Shown here piece after piece: positions 1 through 6,812 of a DNA stretch of 16,157 nucleotides. Position numbers and translations under genes: made by a program. The notes below the pieces were generated by a model, which worked only from the letters and a program-made list of their open reading frames with translations, was not told the DNA's origin and did no database searches. The stretch comes from JBFEYJ01 sp041546305 (GTDB taxonomy: Bacteria > Pseudomonadota > Gammaproteobacteria > Thiohalomonadales > Thiohalomonadaceae), in the NCBI GenBank assembly GCA_041546305.1, contig JBFEWO010000056.1, positions 1 through 16,157 on the forward strand. The letters run 5' to 3'. The number at the start of each line of letters is the position of its first letter. The first letter of the stretch is position 1.

Positions 1-186
1 AACCGCAACACCTACTTCTGTGGCTATTACGACGCTGACGGGAAAATGGTCGCCTGCGAAAAAAGGGTGTATGGCGAAGTGGAATTCAGCCACAGCTACG
101 AGTATCACCCTTCCGGCAGTATCAAAACCGCCGTTATAGCGATGACGGGAGACGAACCCCAAACGCTAGAATTTCCCCAGGTGTGA
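1..186 (+). CDS. Hypothetical protein, C-terminal fragment (5' end outside window)
   Basis: The frame is open from base 1 and stops at TGA 184-186, so the last 61 residues are visible and the start lies upstream. The fragment is rich in Tyr, Glu and His (YYDADGK, VYGEVEFSH, YEYHPSGS), has no membrane segment, and ends in an acidic tail. The pattern of an acidic beta-rich strand followed by a 'YGEVE-SH-YEYH-G' stretch reminds me of the small uncharacterised DUF6156 group of proteobacteria, but that is recollection and was not checked. A hairpin followed by T residues lies directly after the stop, which supports this being a real gene end. No function can be assigned. Confidence 0.65.
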   Translation, partial: NRNTYFCGYYDADGKMVACEKRVYGEVEFSHSYEYHPSGSIKTAVIAMTGDEPQTLEFPQV

Positions 187-190
187 TGCG

Positions 191-211
191 AAAGGGGGGC
201 CACCCTTTTTT
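191..211 (+). terminator. Possible intrinsic terminator of the upstream gene
   Basis: AAAGGG (191-196) can pair with CCCTTT (203-208) across a 6-base loop, and the stem runs into a T tract (206-211). It begins five bases after the stop of the plus-strand gene. The stem is short. It also lies just past the end of the minus-strand RRM gene, but the T tract is better placed for plus-strand transcription. Confidence 0.4.
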
Positions 212-214
212 CTC

Positions 215-481
215 TTAACGACGACGTCCCTTTCCCTTGCCACCGGGTTTCTCGTCGCGTACCTTCAGATTGCTGTCCATAAACAATTTGCCGTTCAGTG
301 CGGCCATGGCAGCGCGTGCCTCATGCCCTTCCATGCCGATGAAGGCAAAACCTTTGTTGCGACCACTGAAAATATCGCGAGGCAATTCCAGTTTGCGCAC
401 CTTTCCGAATTCGGAAAAAAGTTCCCTGACATCATCTTCTGTGGCGAGGGGGGCGAGGTTACCGACAAAGAGCATTTTCAT
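215..481 (-). CDS. RNA-recognition-motif (RRM) RNA-binding protein, 88 aa
   Basis: This is a single-domain RNA-binding protein of the small bacterial RRM type. RNP-2 is LFVGNL (residues 4-9) and RNP-1 is KGFAFIGM (43-50), the two strands whose aromatic residues stack on single-stranded RNA. The fold fills nearly the whole protein and is followed by a basic glycine-lysine-arginine tail (about 79-88) typical of these proteins. I chose ATG 481-479 because the RRM begins immediately after it and GGGAA lies about 9 bases upstream. A GTG at 520 would add 13 unconserved residues. It lies downstream of, and on the same strand as, the cold-shock gene at 677-880, with three hairpins between them. Small RRM proteins are cold-induced in cyanobacteria; a cold or RNA-chaperone role here is inferred from that and from the neighbour. 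Confidence 0.88.
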   Translation of the reverse strand: MKMLFVGNLAPLATEDDVRELFSEFGKVRKLELPRDIFSGRNKGFAFIGMEGHEARAAMAALNGKLFMDSNLKVRDEKPGGKGKGRRR

Positions 482-511
482 AAGTGTGTTCCCGAATGGT
501 GATGATGGACG

Positions 512-529
512 GTAGCCCACAGGGGCTAC
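512..529 (-). promoter_or_regulatory. Hairpin in the 5' leader of the RRM gene
   Basis: A perfect 7-bp stem (GTAGCCC 512-518 with GGGCTAC 523-529) closes a 4-base loop, ending about 30 bases before the RRM start codon. No T tract follows it on either strand, so it is not a standard terminator. It could act as an mRNA stability or translation element, or be the remnant of a processing site. Confidence 0.45.
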
Positions 530-572
530 ACCGGGTGACGCCGGGAGGAGGGTAGCGGCGAGCGGGATAAAG

Positions 573-629
573 AGAAACGGGCCGCGTTTCGCTCCCTCTA
601 TCGGAAGGGCGAAATCACGGCCCGTTTCT
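573..629 (-). terminator. Long nested hairpin, likely terminator or attenuator after the cold-shock gene
   Basis: A perfect 12-bp inverted repeat (573-584 with 618-629, core ACGGGCCG/CGGCCCGT) encloses a second 6-bp stem (587-592 TTTCGC with 609-614 GCGAAA). Read on the minus strand, the hairpin is followed by a pyrimidine-rich TTTCTCTTTAT run, as expected for an intrinsic terminator. It lies about 47 bases after the cold-shock stop codon and 90 bases before the RRM start, so it could end the cold-shock transcript or limit read-through into the RRM gene. Confidence 0.6.
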
Positions 630-635
630 TGTGGA

Positions 636-671
636 TGAGCTGGAACGCGCCGGTAGGCGCGTATCAGCTCA
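636..671 (-). other. Stem-loop directly after the cold-shock stop codon
   Basis: TGAGCTG (636-642) pairs with CAGCTCA (665-671), and ACGCGCC (645-651) pairs with GGCGCGT (656-662) around a GGTA loop, leaving a 2x2 internal loop. It starts five bases past the stop codon on the minus strand and has no T tract. It is the first of three successive hairpins in the csp-RRM gap, and could protect the cold-shock mRNA 3' end. Confidence 0.5.
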
Positions 672-676
672 GCGCA

Positions 677-880
677 TTAGCCAGCAACGACGTTGCTTGC
701 CTGCGGACCTTTGGGGCCATTTTCCACATTGAAGCTGACGGCCTGGCCTTCAGCCAGGGTCTTGAAACCGCCACCCTGGATCGCGCTGAAATGCACGAAC
801 ACGTCGGCGCCGCCGTCGTCCTGGGTGATGAAGCCAAAGCCCTTGGATTCGTTAAACCACTTTACAGTACCTGTAGCCAT
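677..880 (-). CDS. Cold-shock protein, CspA family, 67 aa
   Basis: This is a complete cold-shock domain protein, a five-strand OB fold that binds single-stranded RNA and DNA and acts as an RNA chaperone. It has the family start MATGTVKWFN, RNP-1 KGFGFI (13-18), RNP-2 VFVHF (27-31) and the normal length (about 66-70 aa). The start at ATG 880-878 is fixed by the family; a longer open frame to 982 is leader sequence. AAAGG lies about 10 bases upstream. The probable promoter near 1007-1036 leaves a leader of about 120 bases, a common feature of csp genes controlled at the RNA level. Two hairpins follow the TAA. Whether this is a cold-inducible or a constitutive paralogue cannot be told from sequence, so no symbol is given. 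Confidence 0.96.
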   Translation of the reverse strand: MATGTVKWFNESKGFGFITQDDGGADVFVHFSAIQGGGFKTLAEGQAVSFNVENGPKGPQASNVVAG

Positions 881-1006
881 GATGAATTTACCTTTAATGA
901 AGCAGTGAATAGATCGGGTTTTGCGTACAGGTAATGAAGAGGTGTTCGAGAAGTAACCGGAAGGAACTGCTGGAAAAGCCAATTAACAATATCTGTAGCT
1001 GTGCAA

Positions 1007-1057
1007 ACTATAGGCTACTGCCACACCGATTGCCACTAATATTTTTAATTTATTTAC
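1007..1057 (-). promoter_or_regulatory. Candidate sigma70 promoter with AT-rich upstream element for the cold-shock gene
   Basis: On the minus strand a -10 like TATAGT (1012-1007) and a weak -35 like GTGGCA (1036-1031) are 18 bases apart. An almost pure A/T stretch (1037-1057) lies just upstream where an UP element would be. The start would be near 1000, giving a leader of about 120 bases. The -35 is poor, so this rests mainly on the -10, the A/T tract and the expected long csp leader. Confidence 0.4.
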
Positions 1058-1152
1058 ACCCATGCAGCTGAACTTCTACTCCCGCGTATTGTCATTTTAC
1101 CCTTCCGCATATTAGCCTGTGCTCCTCTCTCAATCATACCGGGGAAACCTGC

Positions 1153-2058
1153 ATGAGCACAGCGGCTGATCTCAACAATCGCTTCGCCATCGAAGGCATG
1201 GTGAACTTTACTGAAAATAACAACGGCTTCGTCATGGTGGAGATCAACAACGCTCTCGCCAGTGCCACCATCGCCATGCAGGGGGCACACCTGATGAGCT
1301 TTCAACCAAAAGGCCAGGCACCGCTGATCTGGATAAGCCCAGATGCAAAACTCGCCGAAGGTAAATCCATTCGCGGTGGGGTACCGGTCTGCTGGCCCTG
1401 GTTTGGCGCACACGCAACTGAGCCGAAATTTCCAGCACACGGTTTCGCCCGCACCGTGCCGTGGCGCCTGAACCAGGTGCACGCCCTGCCCGACGGCAGC
1501 ACCCGCCTTGAGTTCGAACTTGTATCGAGCCCTGCTACCCGAGCCCAGTGGCCGCATTCCTGCCGCGTGCGCAACATCATCACCATCGGCACAACGCTGC
1601 AGCATGAACTTATTACTAGCAACCATGGCAGCACGCCAATGATGATCGGCGAGGCGCTGCACACCTATTTCCAGGTGGGGGATGTGCGCAAGGTGTCGGT
1701 GAATGGCCTGCAAGGCTGCGACTACCTGGACAAGGTCAATGGCTTCCAGCGCTTTACCCAGCATGGCCCGGTGATGTTCTGTGGCGAGGTGGATCGCATC
1801 TACCTCGACACCCCGGCGATCACCGAGATCCGCGATCCGGCGATGAAACGTCGCATCGTAATCCGCACCAAGGGCAGCCGCTCGACTGTGGTGTGGAATC
1901 CGTGGTTTGAGAAGGCCGCGCAAATGGGTGATCTGGGACCAGACGGTTATCTGCACATGCTCTGTCTGGAGACCGCCAACGCCGCCAAGGATAGCGTTAC
2001 CCTTGCTGCTGGCGCACAGCATCGGCTGGTTGCCCAATACAGCCTCGAGGCACTGTAA
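1153..2058 (+). CDS. D-hexose-6-phosphate mutarotase (YeaD/aldose 1-epimerase-like), 301 aa
   Basis: A soluble beta-sandwich enzyme expected to interconvert the alpha and beta anomers of glucose 6-phosphate and related hexose phosphates. The family signature is present: an RGGVPVCWPWFG stretch (74-85), HGFAR (96-100) and LHTYFQVGD (169-177), whose histidine 170 is a likely catalytic residue, with GEVDRIYLDT further on. Length is close to the usual 290-300 aa. ATG 1153 follows GGGGAAA at a good distance. The next gene (YaiI-like) starts five bases after the stop, so the two are very probably co-transcribed, although no functional link between them is known to me. A long open frame on the opposite strand here (1054-2037) is a shadow. 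Confidence 0.93.
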   Translation: MSTAADLNNRFAIEGMVNFTENNNGFVMVEINNALASATIAMQGAHLMSFQPKGQAPLIWISPDAKLAEGKSIRGGVPVCWPWFGAHATEPKFPAHGFARTVPWRLNQVHALPDGSTRLEFELVSSPATRAQWPHSCRVRNIITIGTTLQHELITSNHGSTPMMIGEALHTYFQVGDVRKVSVNGLQGCDYLDKVNGFQRFTQHGPVMFCGEVDRIYLDTPAITEIRDPAMKRRIVIRTKGSRSTVVWNPWFEKAAQMGDLGPDGYLHMLCLETANAAKDSVTLAAGAQHRLVAQYSLEAL

Positions 2059-2063
2059 GGGCG

Positions 2064-2507
2064 ATGCATATCTGGGTCGATGCCGATGCCTGCCCGGTTG
2101 TGATCAAAGAGATCCTCTATCGTGCGGCCGAGCGCAAGCAGGTTCAGCTGACCCTGGTGGCCAACAAATTTCTGCAAACCCCGAAATCGCCCTACATCAC
2201 CGCCCGACAGGTAGGCCACGGCTTTGACGTGGCCGATGACTACATTGCCGCCCAGGTGGCGCCGGGTGACATCGTCATTACCGCCGACATCCCGCTTGCC
2301 GCTGAAGTGCTGAAAAAGGGCGGCTACGCAATTAACCCGCGTGGTGAGCAGTACACTGACGAAACCATCAACCAGAAACTGGGGATGCGCGATTTCATGG
2401 ACACCCTGCGCAGCAGTGGTATCCAGACTGGCGGGCCACCACCGCTCAACCAGACAGACCGGCGTAATTTTGCCAATGCACTCGATCGGTTGCTGGCCAG
2501 GCACTAG
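2064..2507 (+). CDS. YaiI/YqxD family protein (DUF188), 147 aa
   Basis: The N-terminal HIWVDADACPV, the central DIVITADIPLA and the PRGEQYTDETI block identify the conserved YaiI/YqxD family, usually about 150 aa. These conserved acidic residues resemble those of PIN-like nuclease folds, but no activity has been established in my knowledge. The start is ATG 2064, five bases after the mutarotase stop, with AAGGG overlapping the gap, consistent with translational coupling. No membrane or signal segment is present. The product is probably cytoplasmic. Confidence 0.92.
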   Translation: MHIWVDADACPVVIKEILYRAAERKQVQLTLVANKFLQTPKSPYITARQVGHGFDVADDYIAAQVAPGDIVITADIPLAAEVLKKGGYAINPRGEQYTDETINQKLGMRDFMDTLRSSGIQTGGPPPLNQTDRRNFANALDRLLARH

Positions 2508-2536
2508 TACGGCAAGTTGTATAAGTTAAAAGTTGA

Positions 2537-2551
2537 AAGAGTCTGACTCTT
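2537..2551. other. Short palindrome between YaiI-like and DUF4405 genes
   Basis: AAGAGTC and GACTCTT flank a single central T, a 15-base perfect palindrome. There is no T tract. It lies 80-94 bases before the DUF4405 start, a position that suits an operator upstream of the DUF4405-feoB pair. I do not recognise it as a known regulator site; it has no resemblance to a Fur box. Confidence 0.3.
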
Positions 2552-2630
2552 CATCTCCAGTAGTGAATGCGAATCGGCCACACCAATCCGACTACACTAA
2601 GGTTTTGCCTGTGGCTTGAGTGGGTCTCAC

Positions 2631-3041
2631 ATGAAACGTGGAACGCTGATTTCGCTTATCGATGTGGTTGCCTTCATCGCCTTTCTGTTTCTCACCAGCA
2701 GTGGCATCCTGCTGCGTTATCTCCTGCCTCCGGGCAGTGGCCGCTGGAGTGAACTCTGGGGAATGAGCCGCCACCAGTGGGGCGAGGTCCATTTCTGGAT
2801 CGCGTTCGTATTCTTCGCGGTGCTGGCTTTTCACCTGCTGCAGCACTGGCGCTTTGTACTTGGCCTGTTTCGCGGCCATCTGAAAGAGGTGACACGGCTT
2901 CGTGCGGCACTGGGACTGCTGGGCCTGGTAGCCGTGATTTTGCTGGCCATCGCACCACTGTTCAGTCCGGTGCAGATGGACGAAAACCGCGGTGATCGCA
3001 CGGGTCGTGGTGGTGCGCAGGGATTACACCAATCCAACTAA
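2631..3041 (+). CDS. DUF4405-type small membrane protein, 136 aa
   Basis: Three hydrophobic helices are visible (about 8-30, 54-72 and 92-112), followed by a polar, glycine/arginine-rich tail. Four histidines (48, 54, 68, 72) lie at or in the second helix, with H-x13-H spacing (54 and 68) followed by HW. This matches the DUF4405 pattern, which resembles the haem-ligating helices of cytochrome b-type proteins; haem binding is possible but inferred. ATG 2631 is the first ATG and precedes the hydrophobic segment; no clear ribosome site is seen. The FeoB-like gene begins 72 bases downstream on the same strand, so a role near iron uptake or membrane redox is suggested by position only. Confidence 0.8.
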   Translation: MKRGTLISLIDVVAFIAFLFLTSSGILLRYLLPPGSGRWSELWGMSRHQWGEVHFWIAFVFFAVLAFHLLQHWRFVLGLFRGHLKEVTRLRAALGLLGLVAVILLAIAPLFSPVQMDENRGDRTGRGGAQGLHQSN

Positions 3042-3113
3042 AGCAGAAGATTTCTCCACTCTTTGCCATCGCCCCCCTTGTGGCCCGCCCGCCGCTGCGA
3101 AACAATAGCCGAC

Positions 3114-5165
3114 ATGAGCAAACCTCACGTTGAGACTATTATCCCGCTACGTGGCCCGCTTTTTCGCGGTGATCGCCGCCTGCGTATTGCCCTCGTAGGT
3201 ATGCCCAACAGCGGCAAGAGCACCCTGTTCAAGGCGGTCTCCAGTACCTCGATCCACACCGGGGAACTCGCGGGCACGCAACAATCCTACGGCGAGTGCA
3301 CCGTTCAAATCGGCCTCGATGAGGCCAGTCTGGTCGACTTGCCGAGCCTCCACTCCATGCACCATCTGCAGCGGGAAAACTCTGGGGCACTCAAATACCT
3401 GCTGTGGGGCAATGAGCCACCACCGGTGTCCGAGCACGAACCAGAAGAGCCCCCTGCCCCGTTCGCCCCGCCTGATGTCATTATTCAGGTAGCGGATGCC
3501 ACCGCAATGGAACGTCATCTGGAGCTCACGCTGGAACTGTGCCAGCTTGGTCGTCCGGTGGTGCTGGCGCTGAATATGATGGATGAGGCGCGCGAAAAAG
3601 GGCTACACATCAACATCAAGGCGCTGAGCCGGCAACTCGGCATCCCGGTAGTGCCGACCGTTGCCATGATGGGCCATGGCCTCTCCAAACTCTTCGCCAC
3701 CGCTGTAGAGGTGATGCGCGAGAAGAGCTGTCCGTTGCCGCAACCGCCAAGCAAACACATCTCGACGGCTCTCAAGCCTTTGAGTGAAGAACTCGCCTGC
3801 CCAGCCATTAATGATGCCTTCAACGTGCCGCACGCATTCCTGTTGATGCAACTGGCCGAGGGCAATCAGTATTTTCTCGAGGAGATGCAACAACACTTTC
3901 CCGAGCTGATGATGAAACTGCTCGCGCTGCGCGAGCAAGCCGAGGATGCGTTGCCCCGCCCCTTGGCCGAAGAATTGCACGCGGACCGCCATCACCGGGC
4001 GGCCACACTGTTTGAGGAGGTCACGCGCATCGGCGGACCCTATGAGGGAAGCCGTTGGCGTTACTGGCTCGATGAGCTGTTTCTCCATCCGCAGTGGGGA
4101 TTGGTGGGGAGCCTGGCAGTTTTCGCGGCAGTGCTATTCGTGGTCTTCGAGGTCAGTGCCTGGCTCGATTCCATGACAGCCGCACGGCTCATCGAATATG
4201 CCGAGGCCTGGCAACCGACCTCGACCGGCGGAGTCATTGGACGCGCCATCGTCGAGGGCCTGATCGGGCTAATCGGCATCGTGGTGCCCTACATGATCCC
4301 TCTTGTCATGCTCCTGGTCGCCCTGGAAGAGGCCGGAGTGATGCAGCGCATCGCCTTTGTTGTCGACCGTGGTTTTCACCACATCGGCCTGCATGGGGGA
4401 GTTGCTGTCCCCTTCCTGCTGGGCTTGGGCTGTAATGTACCGGCGATCTCGGCGGCAGCGAATGCCAGCACGGGCCGGGATCGGGTGGTCGCCTCGCTGC
4501 TCATCACCTTCGTCCCCTGTTCGGCGCGCTCGGCCATCATCCTGGCACTGGCCGGCAAGTACCTCGGCGGATTGGGTGTGTTTGCCGTCTTTATGCTGAC
4601 GATTGTGGTGATTGCGGTCATGGGCAAGGTCCTGACCCGCCGCTATCCGGAAACCGGTCCCGGTCAGGTGCAGGAGATCCCTCCCTATGCCCTGCCCACA
4701 CTGCGTTCCCTGCTGTTCAATACCTGGATACGCACCAGCGACATTCTTACTATCGTCACCCCCCTGCTGGTTGGCGGGAGCGTCGTGCTGGCCCTGCTCA
4801 ACCATGTCGGTGCCGACGACACCATTAACACCCTGCTCACCCCGATCACCTACTGGTGGCTGGGCTTGCCGGTGGTGTTAGGTGTACCCATTCTCTTCGG
4901 GATTTTGCGCAAGGAACTCTCCCTGCTGATGGTGTTCCAGGCGCTTGGTACCTTCGAGCTCGGGGATTATCTGGACTGGGTTCAGATCATGACGTTCCTG
5001 GTGTTCCTCACCTTTTACATCCCCTGTATCTCGACCTTCGCTGTGATGCTCAAGACCATCGGAAAAAAGGAGGCCCTATTCTCGATCCTGCTTTCCGTAA
5101 CGGTGGCGCTACTGGTCAGCGGGGTGGTGCGAGGAGTACTGGAAGTGGTACAGGCGATCGCCTGA
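3114..5165 (+). CDS. feoB: Divergent FeoB-type ferrous iron transporter, 683 aa
   Basis: FeoB proteins carry an N-terminal GTP-binding domain and a polytopic membrane part that moves Fe2+ into the cell. The P-loop GMPNSGKST is at 29-37 and NMMD (G4) at 154-157. The switch region departs from FeoB: DLPS at 75-78 replaces DLPG, the NWPGVTVE segment reads ELAGTQQS (51-58), and a proline/glutamate-rich insert occupies about 101-120. The membrane part is canonical, with LHP before the first helix, GCNVPA (439-444), PCSAR (468-472) and a second PC (637-638) near the end, the paired gate motifs of the family. Length is below the usual 750-780 aa. I chose ATG 3114 over a TTG at 3063, as homology starts soon after it. 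No FeoA or FeoC is adjacent. Transport of iron is likely; GTPase competence is uncertain. Confidence 0.88.
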   Translation: MSKPHVETIIPLRGPLFRGDRRLRIALVGMPNSGKSTLFKAVSSTSIHTGELAGTQQSYGECTVQIGLDEASLVDLPSLHSMHHLQRENSGALKYLLWGNEPPPVSEHEPEEPPAPFAPPDVIIQVADATAMERHLELTLELCQLGRPVVLALNMMDEAREKGLHINIKALSRQLGIPVVPTVAMMGHGLSKLFATAVEVMREKSCPLPQPPSKHISTALKPLSEELACPAINDAFNVPHAFLLMQLAEGNQYFLEEMQQHFPELMMKLLALREQAEDALPRPLAEELHADRHHRAATLFEEVTRIGGPYEGSRWRYWLDELFLHPQWGLVGSLAVFAAVLFVVFEVSAWLDSMTAARLIEYAEAWQPTSTGGVIGRAIVEGLIGLIGIVVPYMIPLVMLLVALEEAGVMQRIAFVVDRGFHHIGLHGGVAVPFLLGLGCNVPAISAAANASTGRDRVVASLLITFVPCSARSAIILALAGKYLGGLGVFAVFMLTIVVIAVMGKVLTRRYPETGPGQVQEIPPYALPTLRSLLFNTWIRTSDILTIVTPLLVGGSVVLALLNHVGADDTINTLLTPITYWWLGLPVVLGVPILFGILRKELSLLMVFQALGTFELGDYLDWVQIMTFLVFLTFYIPCISTFAVMLKTIGKKEALFSILLSVTVALLVSGVVRGVLEVVQAIA

Positions 5166-5181
5166 TTTTTCCGATTTCTAT

Positions 5182-5793
5182 CTATTTCATCCTTTCTTCC
5201 ATCACCCGCTCCACCGTGTCGACGATCGCCTGGGTCTGCGGATCGATCTCGATGTTAATGCGCTCGCCGACACGGCGTGAACCGATATTGGTACGCTGCA
5301 GGGTTTCCGGGATCAGATTGACATTGAACTCATCGCCTTCCACATCACCGATTGTCAGACTGATCCCGTCGATGCCGATGTAGCCTTTGGTGAAAATGTA
5401 TTTGCGCCACTGCGCCGGGATACGAAACCAGACCTGACAATTATTCTCAGACTCGATGATGCGCGACACCTCGGCGGTGCCAAGGATATGACCGGACATG
5501 GCATGACCGCCGATCTCATCACCAAAGCGCGCGGCACGTTCCACATTGACCCGGTCCCCCACCTGAAGCTCACCGAGATTGGTGACCCTCAGCGTTTCCC
5601 GCATCAGGTCGAAGGCCACTTTGTCGTTATCGATACGGGTTACCGTCAGGCAGCAGCCGTTATGTGCCACCGAGGCCCCCGGCTCAAGCCCGGCCAGCAT
5701 GGCCGCAGGCAGGCGCATGATGTGGGTACGAAACTCGGACTTTTCGATGATCTCCACCACCTCGGCGGTGCCCTGTACGATTCCTGTGAACAT
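5182..5793 (-). CDS. ribE: Riboflavin synthase, alpha chain (EC 2.5.1.9), 203 aa
   Basis: This enzyme converts two molecules of 6,7-dimethyl-8-ribityllumazine to riboflavin and the pyrimidinedione, the last step of vitamin B2 synthesis. The family start MFTGIVQGTAEV is present, and the two repeated lumazine-binding halves are visible (about 1-97 and 98-203), with NGCCLTV in the first and DGISLTI in the second. The C-terminus contains the trimer-forming helix (about 185-200). ATG 5793 is preferred to an adjacent GTG at 5796 because the family begins MFTG; GGAGAG lies upstream. It stands apart from other rib genes in this window and converges on feoB, with 16 bases between the stop codons. Confidence 0.96.
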   Translation of the reverse strand: MFTGIVQGTAEVVEIIEKSEFRTHIMRLPAAMLAGLEPGASVAHNGCCLTVTRIDNDKVAFDLMRETLRVTNLGELQVGDRVNVERAARFGDEIGGHAMSGHILGTAEVSRIIESENNCQVWFRIPAQWRKYIFTKGYIGIDGISLTIGDVEGDEFNVNLIPETLQRTNIGSRRVGERINIEIDPQTQAIVDTVERVMEERMK

Positions 5794-5829
5794 CACTCTC
5801 TCCGTTTCTTTACGATGGCCGCCCCGGTC

Positions 5830-6303
5830 TCAACGCCGAACGCTTCTGGCCATCCGGTACTGGCGGAAAACCTGGTTACGGTAAAAGCGTTTGGTGCGTC
5901 GCACAAGTTGAAAACCCATGCTCTGGAAAAAGGGTCGAGCGGTAATACTGACATCGGCGTTTAATCTGGCGATGCCTTGCGTCCTGGCCGTCTGAAACAG
6001 CACCTGCATTAATTGCCTGCCCACACCCTGATGCTGATATCCGTAATGCACGAAAAATGCCTCGATATAACCATCGCTGCCCAGTTCGACAAACCCGGCC
6101 AGGGTATCACCGGCAATCGCAACGAACACCTGATGCTGCCGAAAACGCCGCCGCCAGAATGCCTCGGGGCGAACCCGTGGCGACCAGGCCTGAAGCTGCG
6201 ATGGCGTATAGTCCGCCGCGTTCACGCGGTGTACGGTTTCGTGAAACAAGCGGGCAACAGCGACGGCATCATCGGCACGGGCCTTACGGATCGCCACCTG
6301 CAT
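5830..6303 (-). CDS. GNAT family N-acetyltransferase, 157 aa
   Basis: A compact acetyl-CoA-dependent transferase. Motif A is visible as IEAFFVHYGYQHQGVGRQLM (80-99), where Q90-H-Q-G-V-G95 is the pyrophosphate-binding loop. The C-terminal half (FFQSMGF, 125-131) matches the usual beta6-beta7 region of YafP-like acetyltransferases. ATG 6303 is preceded by AGGAGGG at ideal spacing, so this start is firm and the longer open frame to 6372 is not used. The substrate cannot be read from sequence. It lies 36 bases upstream of ribE on the same strand and may be co-transcribed with it. Confidence 0.92.
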   Translation of the reverse strand: MQVAIRKARADDAVAVARLFHETVHRVNAADYTPSQLQAWSPRVRPEAFWRRRFRQHQVFVAIAGDTLAGFVELGSDGYIEAFFVHYGYQHQGVGRQLMQVLFQTARTQGIARLNADVSITARPFFQSMGFQLVRRTKRFYRNQVFRQYRMARSVRR

Positions 6304-6398
6304 TATCTTCCCTCCTGTCGAGATATTTCCGCTCACGGCCTTTACACGGTAATGCGCTTTGCTATGGTGCAATTAACCCCGCCGCTGGAATTAGCAGC

Positions 6399-6791
6399 AT
6401 GAACGATGCCCCGGTGCCTGTCGACCTGACCCACAACAGCTCACTTTTTCATGACACCGAGGGAGTGATCATCAGCGCCGTGGAGTGGCTGCGCCTGGGT
6501 GTCGAAACCACCGGTGCCGTCATTATCGCCATTGGGGTGGTCGTTGCCATCACCGGTGTCATTCGGGTATTCATCGGTGGCACGAGCAGTGACTTTTTCA
6601 GCGTCCGCCTCACCCTGGCCCGATATCTGGCCCTGGCGCTAGAGTTCCAACTCGGCGCCGACATCCTCTCCACGGCGATTGCCCCGACCTGGGATCAGAT
6701 AGGCAAGCTCGGCGCCATCGCTGTGATCCGGACCGCTCTGAACTACTTCCTGACTCGCGAGATGAAGATCGAAGAATCCCGCCGCGCCTAA
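6399..6791 (+). CDS. DUF1622 membrane protein, 130 aa
   Basis: The protein has a polar N-terminus, a hydrophobic helix at about 38-60 (ETTGAVIIAIGVVVAITG) and a second amphipathic to hydrophobic segment around 75-118. The order 'RLTLARYLALALEFQLGADIL..TIAPTWDQIGKLGAIAVIRT' is the DUF1622 signature, with the conserved LEFQLGADI and IGKLGAIAVIRT blocks. Function is unknown; it is an inner-membrane protein. ATG 6399 is the first in-frame ATG consistent with the family length; an upstream open frame overlaps the divergent GNAT gene and is discarded. It converges on the Dnr-like gene with 21 bases between stops. Confidence 0.88.
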   Translation: MNDAPVPVDLTHNSSLFHDTEGVIISAVEWLRLGVETTGAVIIAIGVVVAITGVIRVFIGGTSSDFFSVRLTLARYLALALEFQLGADILSTAIAPTWDQIGKLGAIAVIRTALNYFLTREMKIEESRRA

Positions 6792-6812
6792 ATTCCAAAC
6801 GCCATGTACTGC

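Noticed and set aside
482..520. Longer RRM protein from GTG 520
   Set aside because: The added residues lie in a hairpin-forming leader and precede the RRM fold; ATG 481 has a usable ribosome site.
1054..2037. 327-residue open frame on the minus strand opposite the mutarotase
   Set aside because: It is low-complexity in composition, has no recognisable motif, and lies opposite a clear enzyme gene in a GC-rich third-position frame; a typical shadow.
4269..4805. 178-residue open frame on the minus strand inside feoB
   Set aside because: The residue mix (Q, D, G, H rich) is that of an antisense of membrane helices; no start signal and no family pattern.
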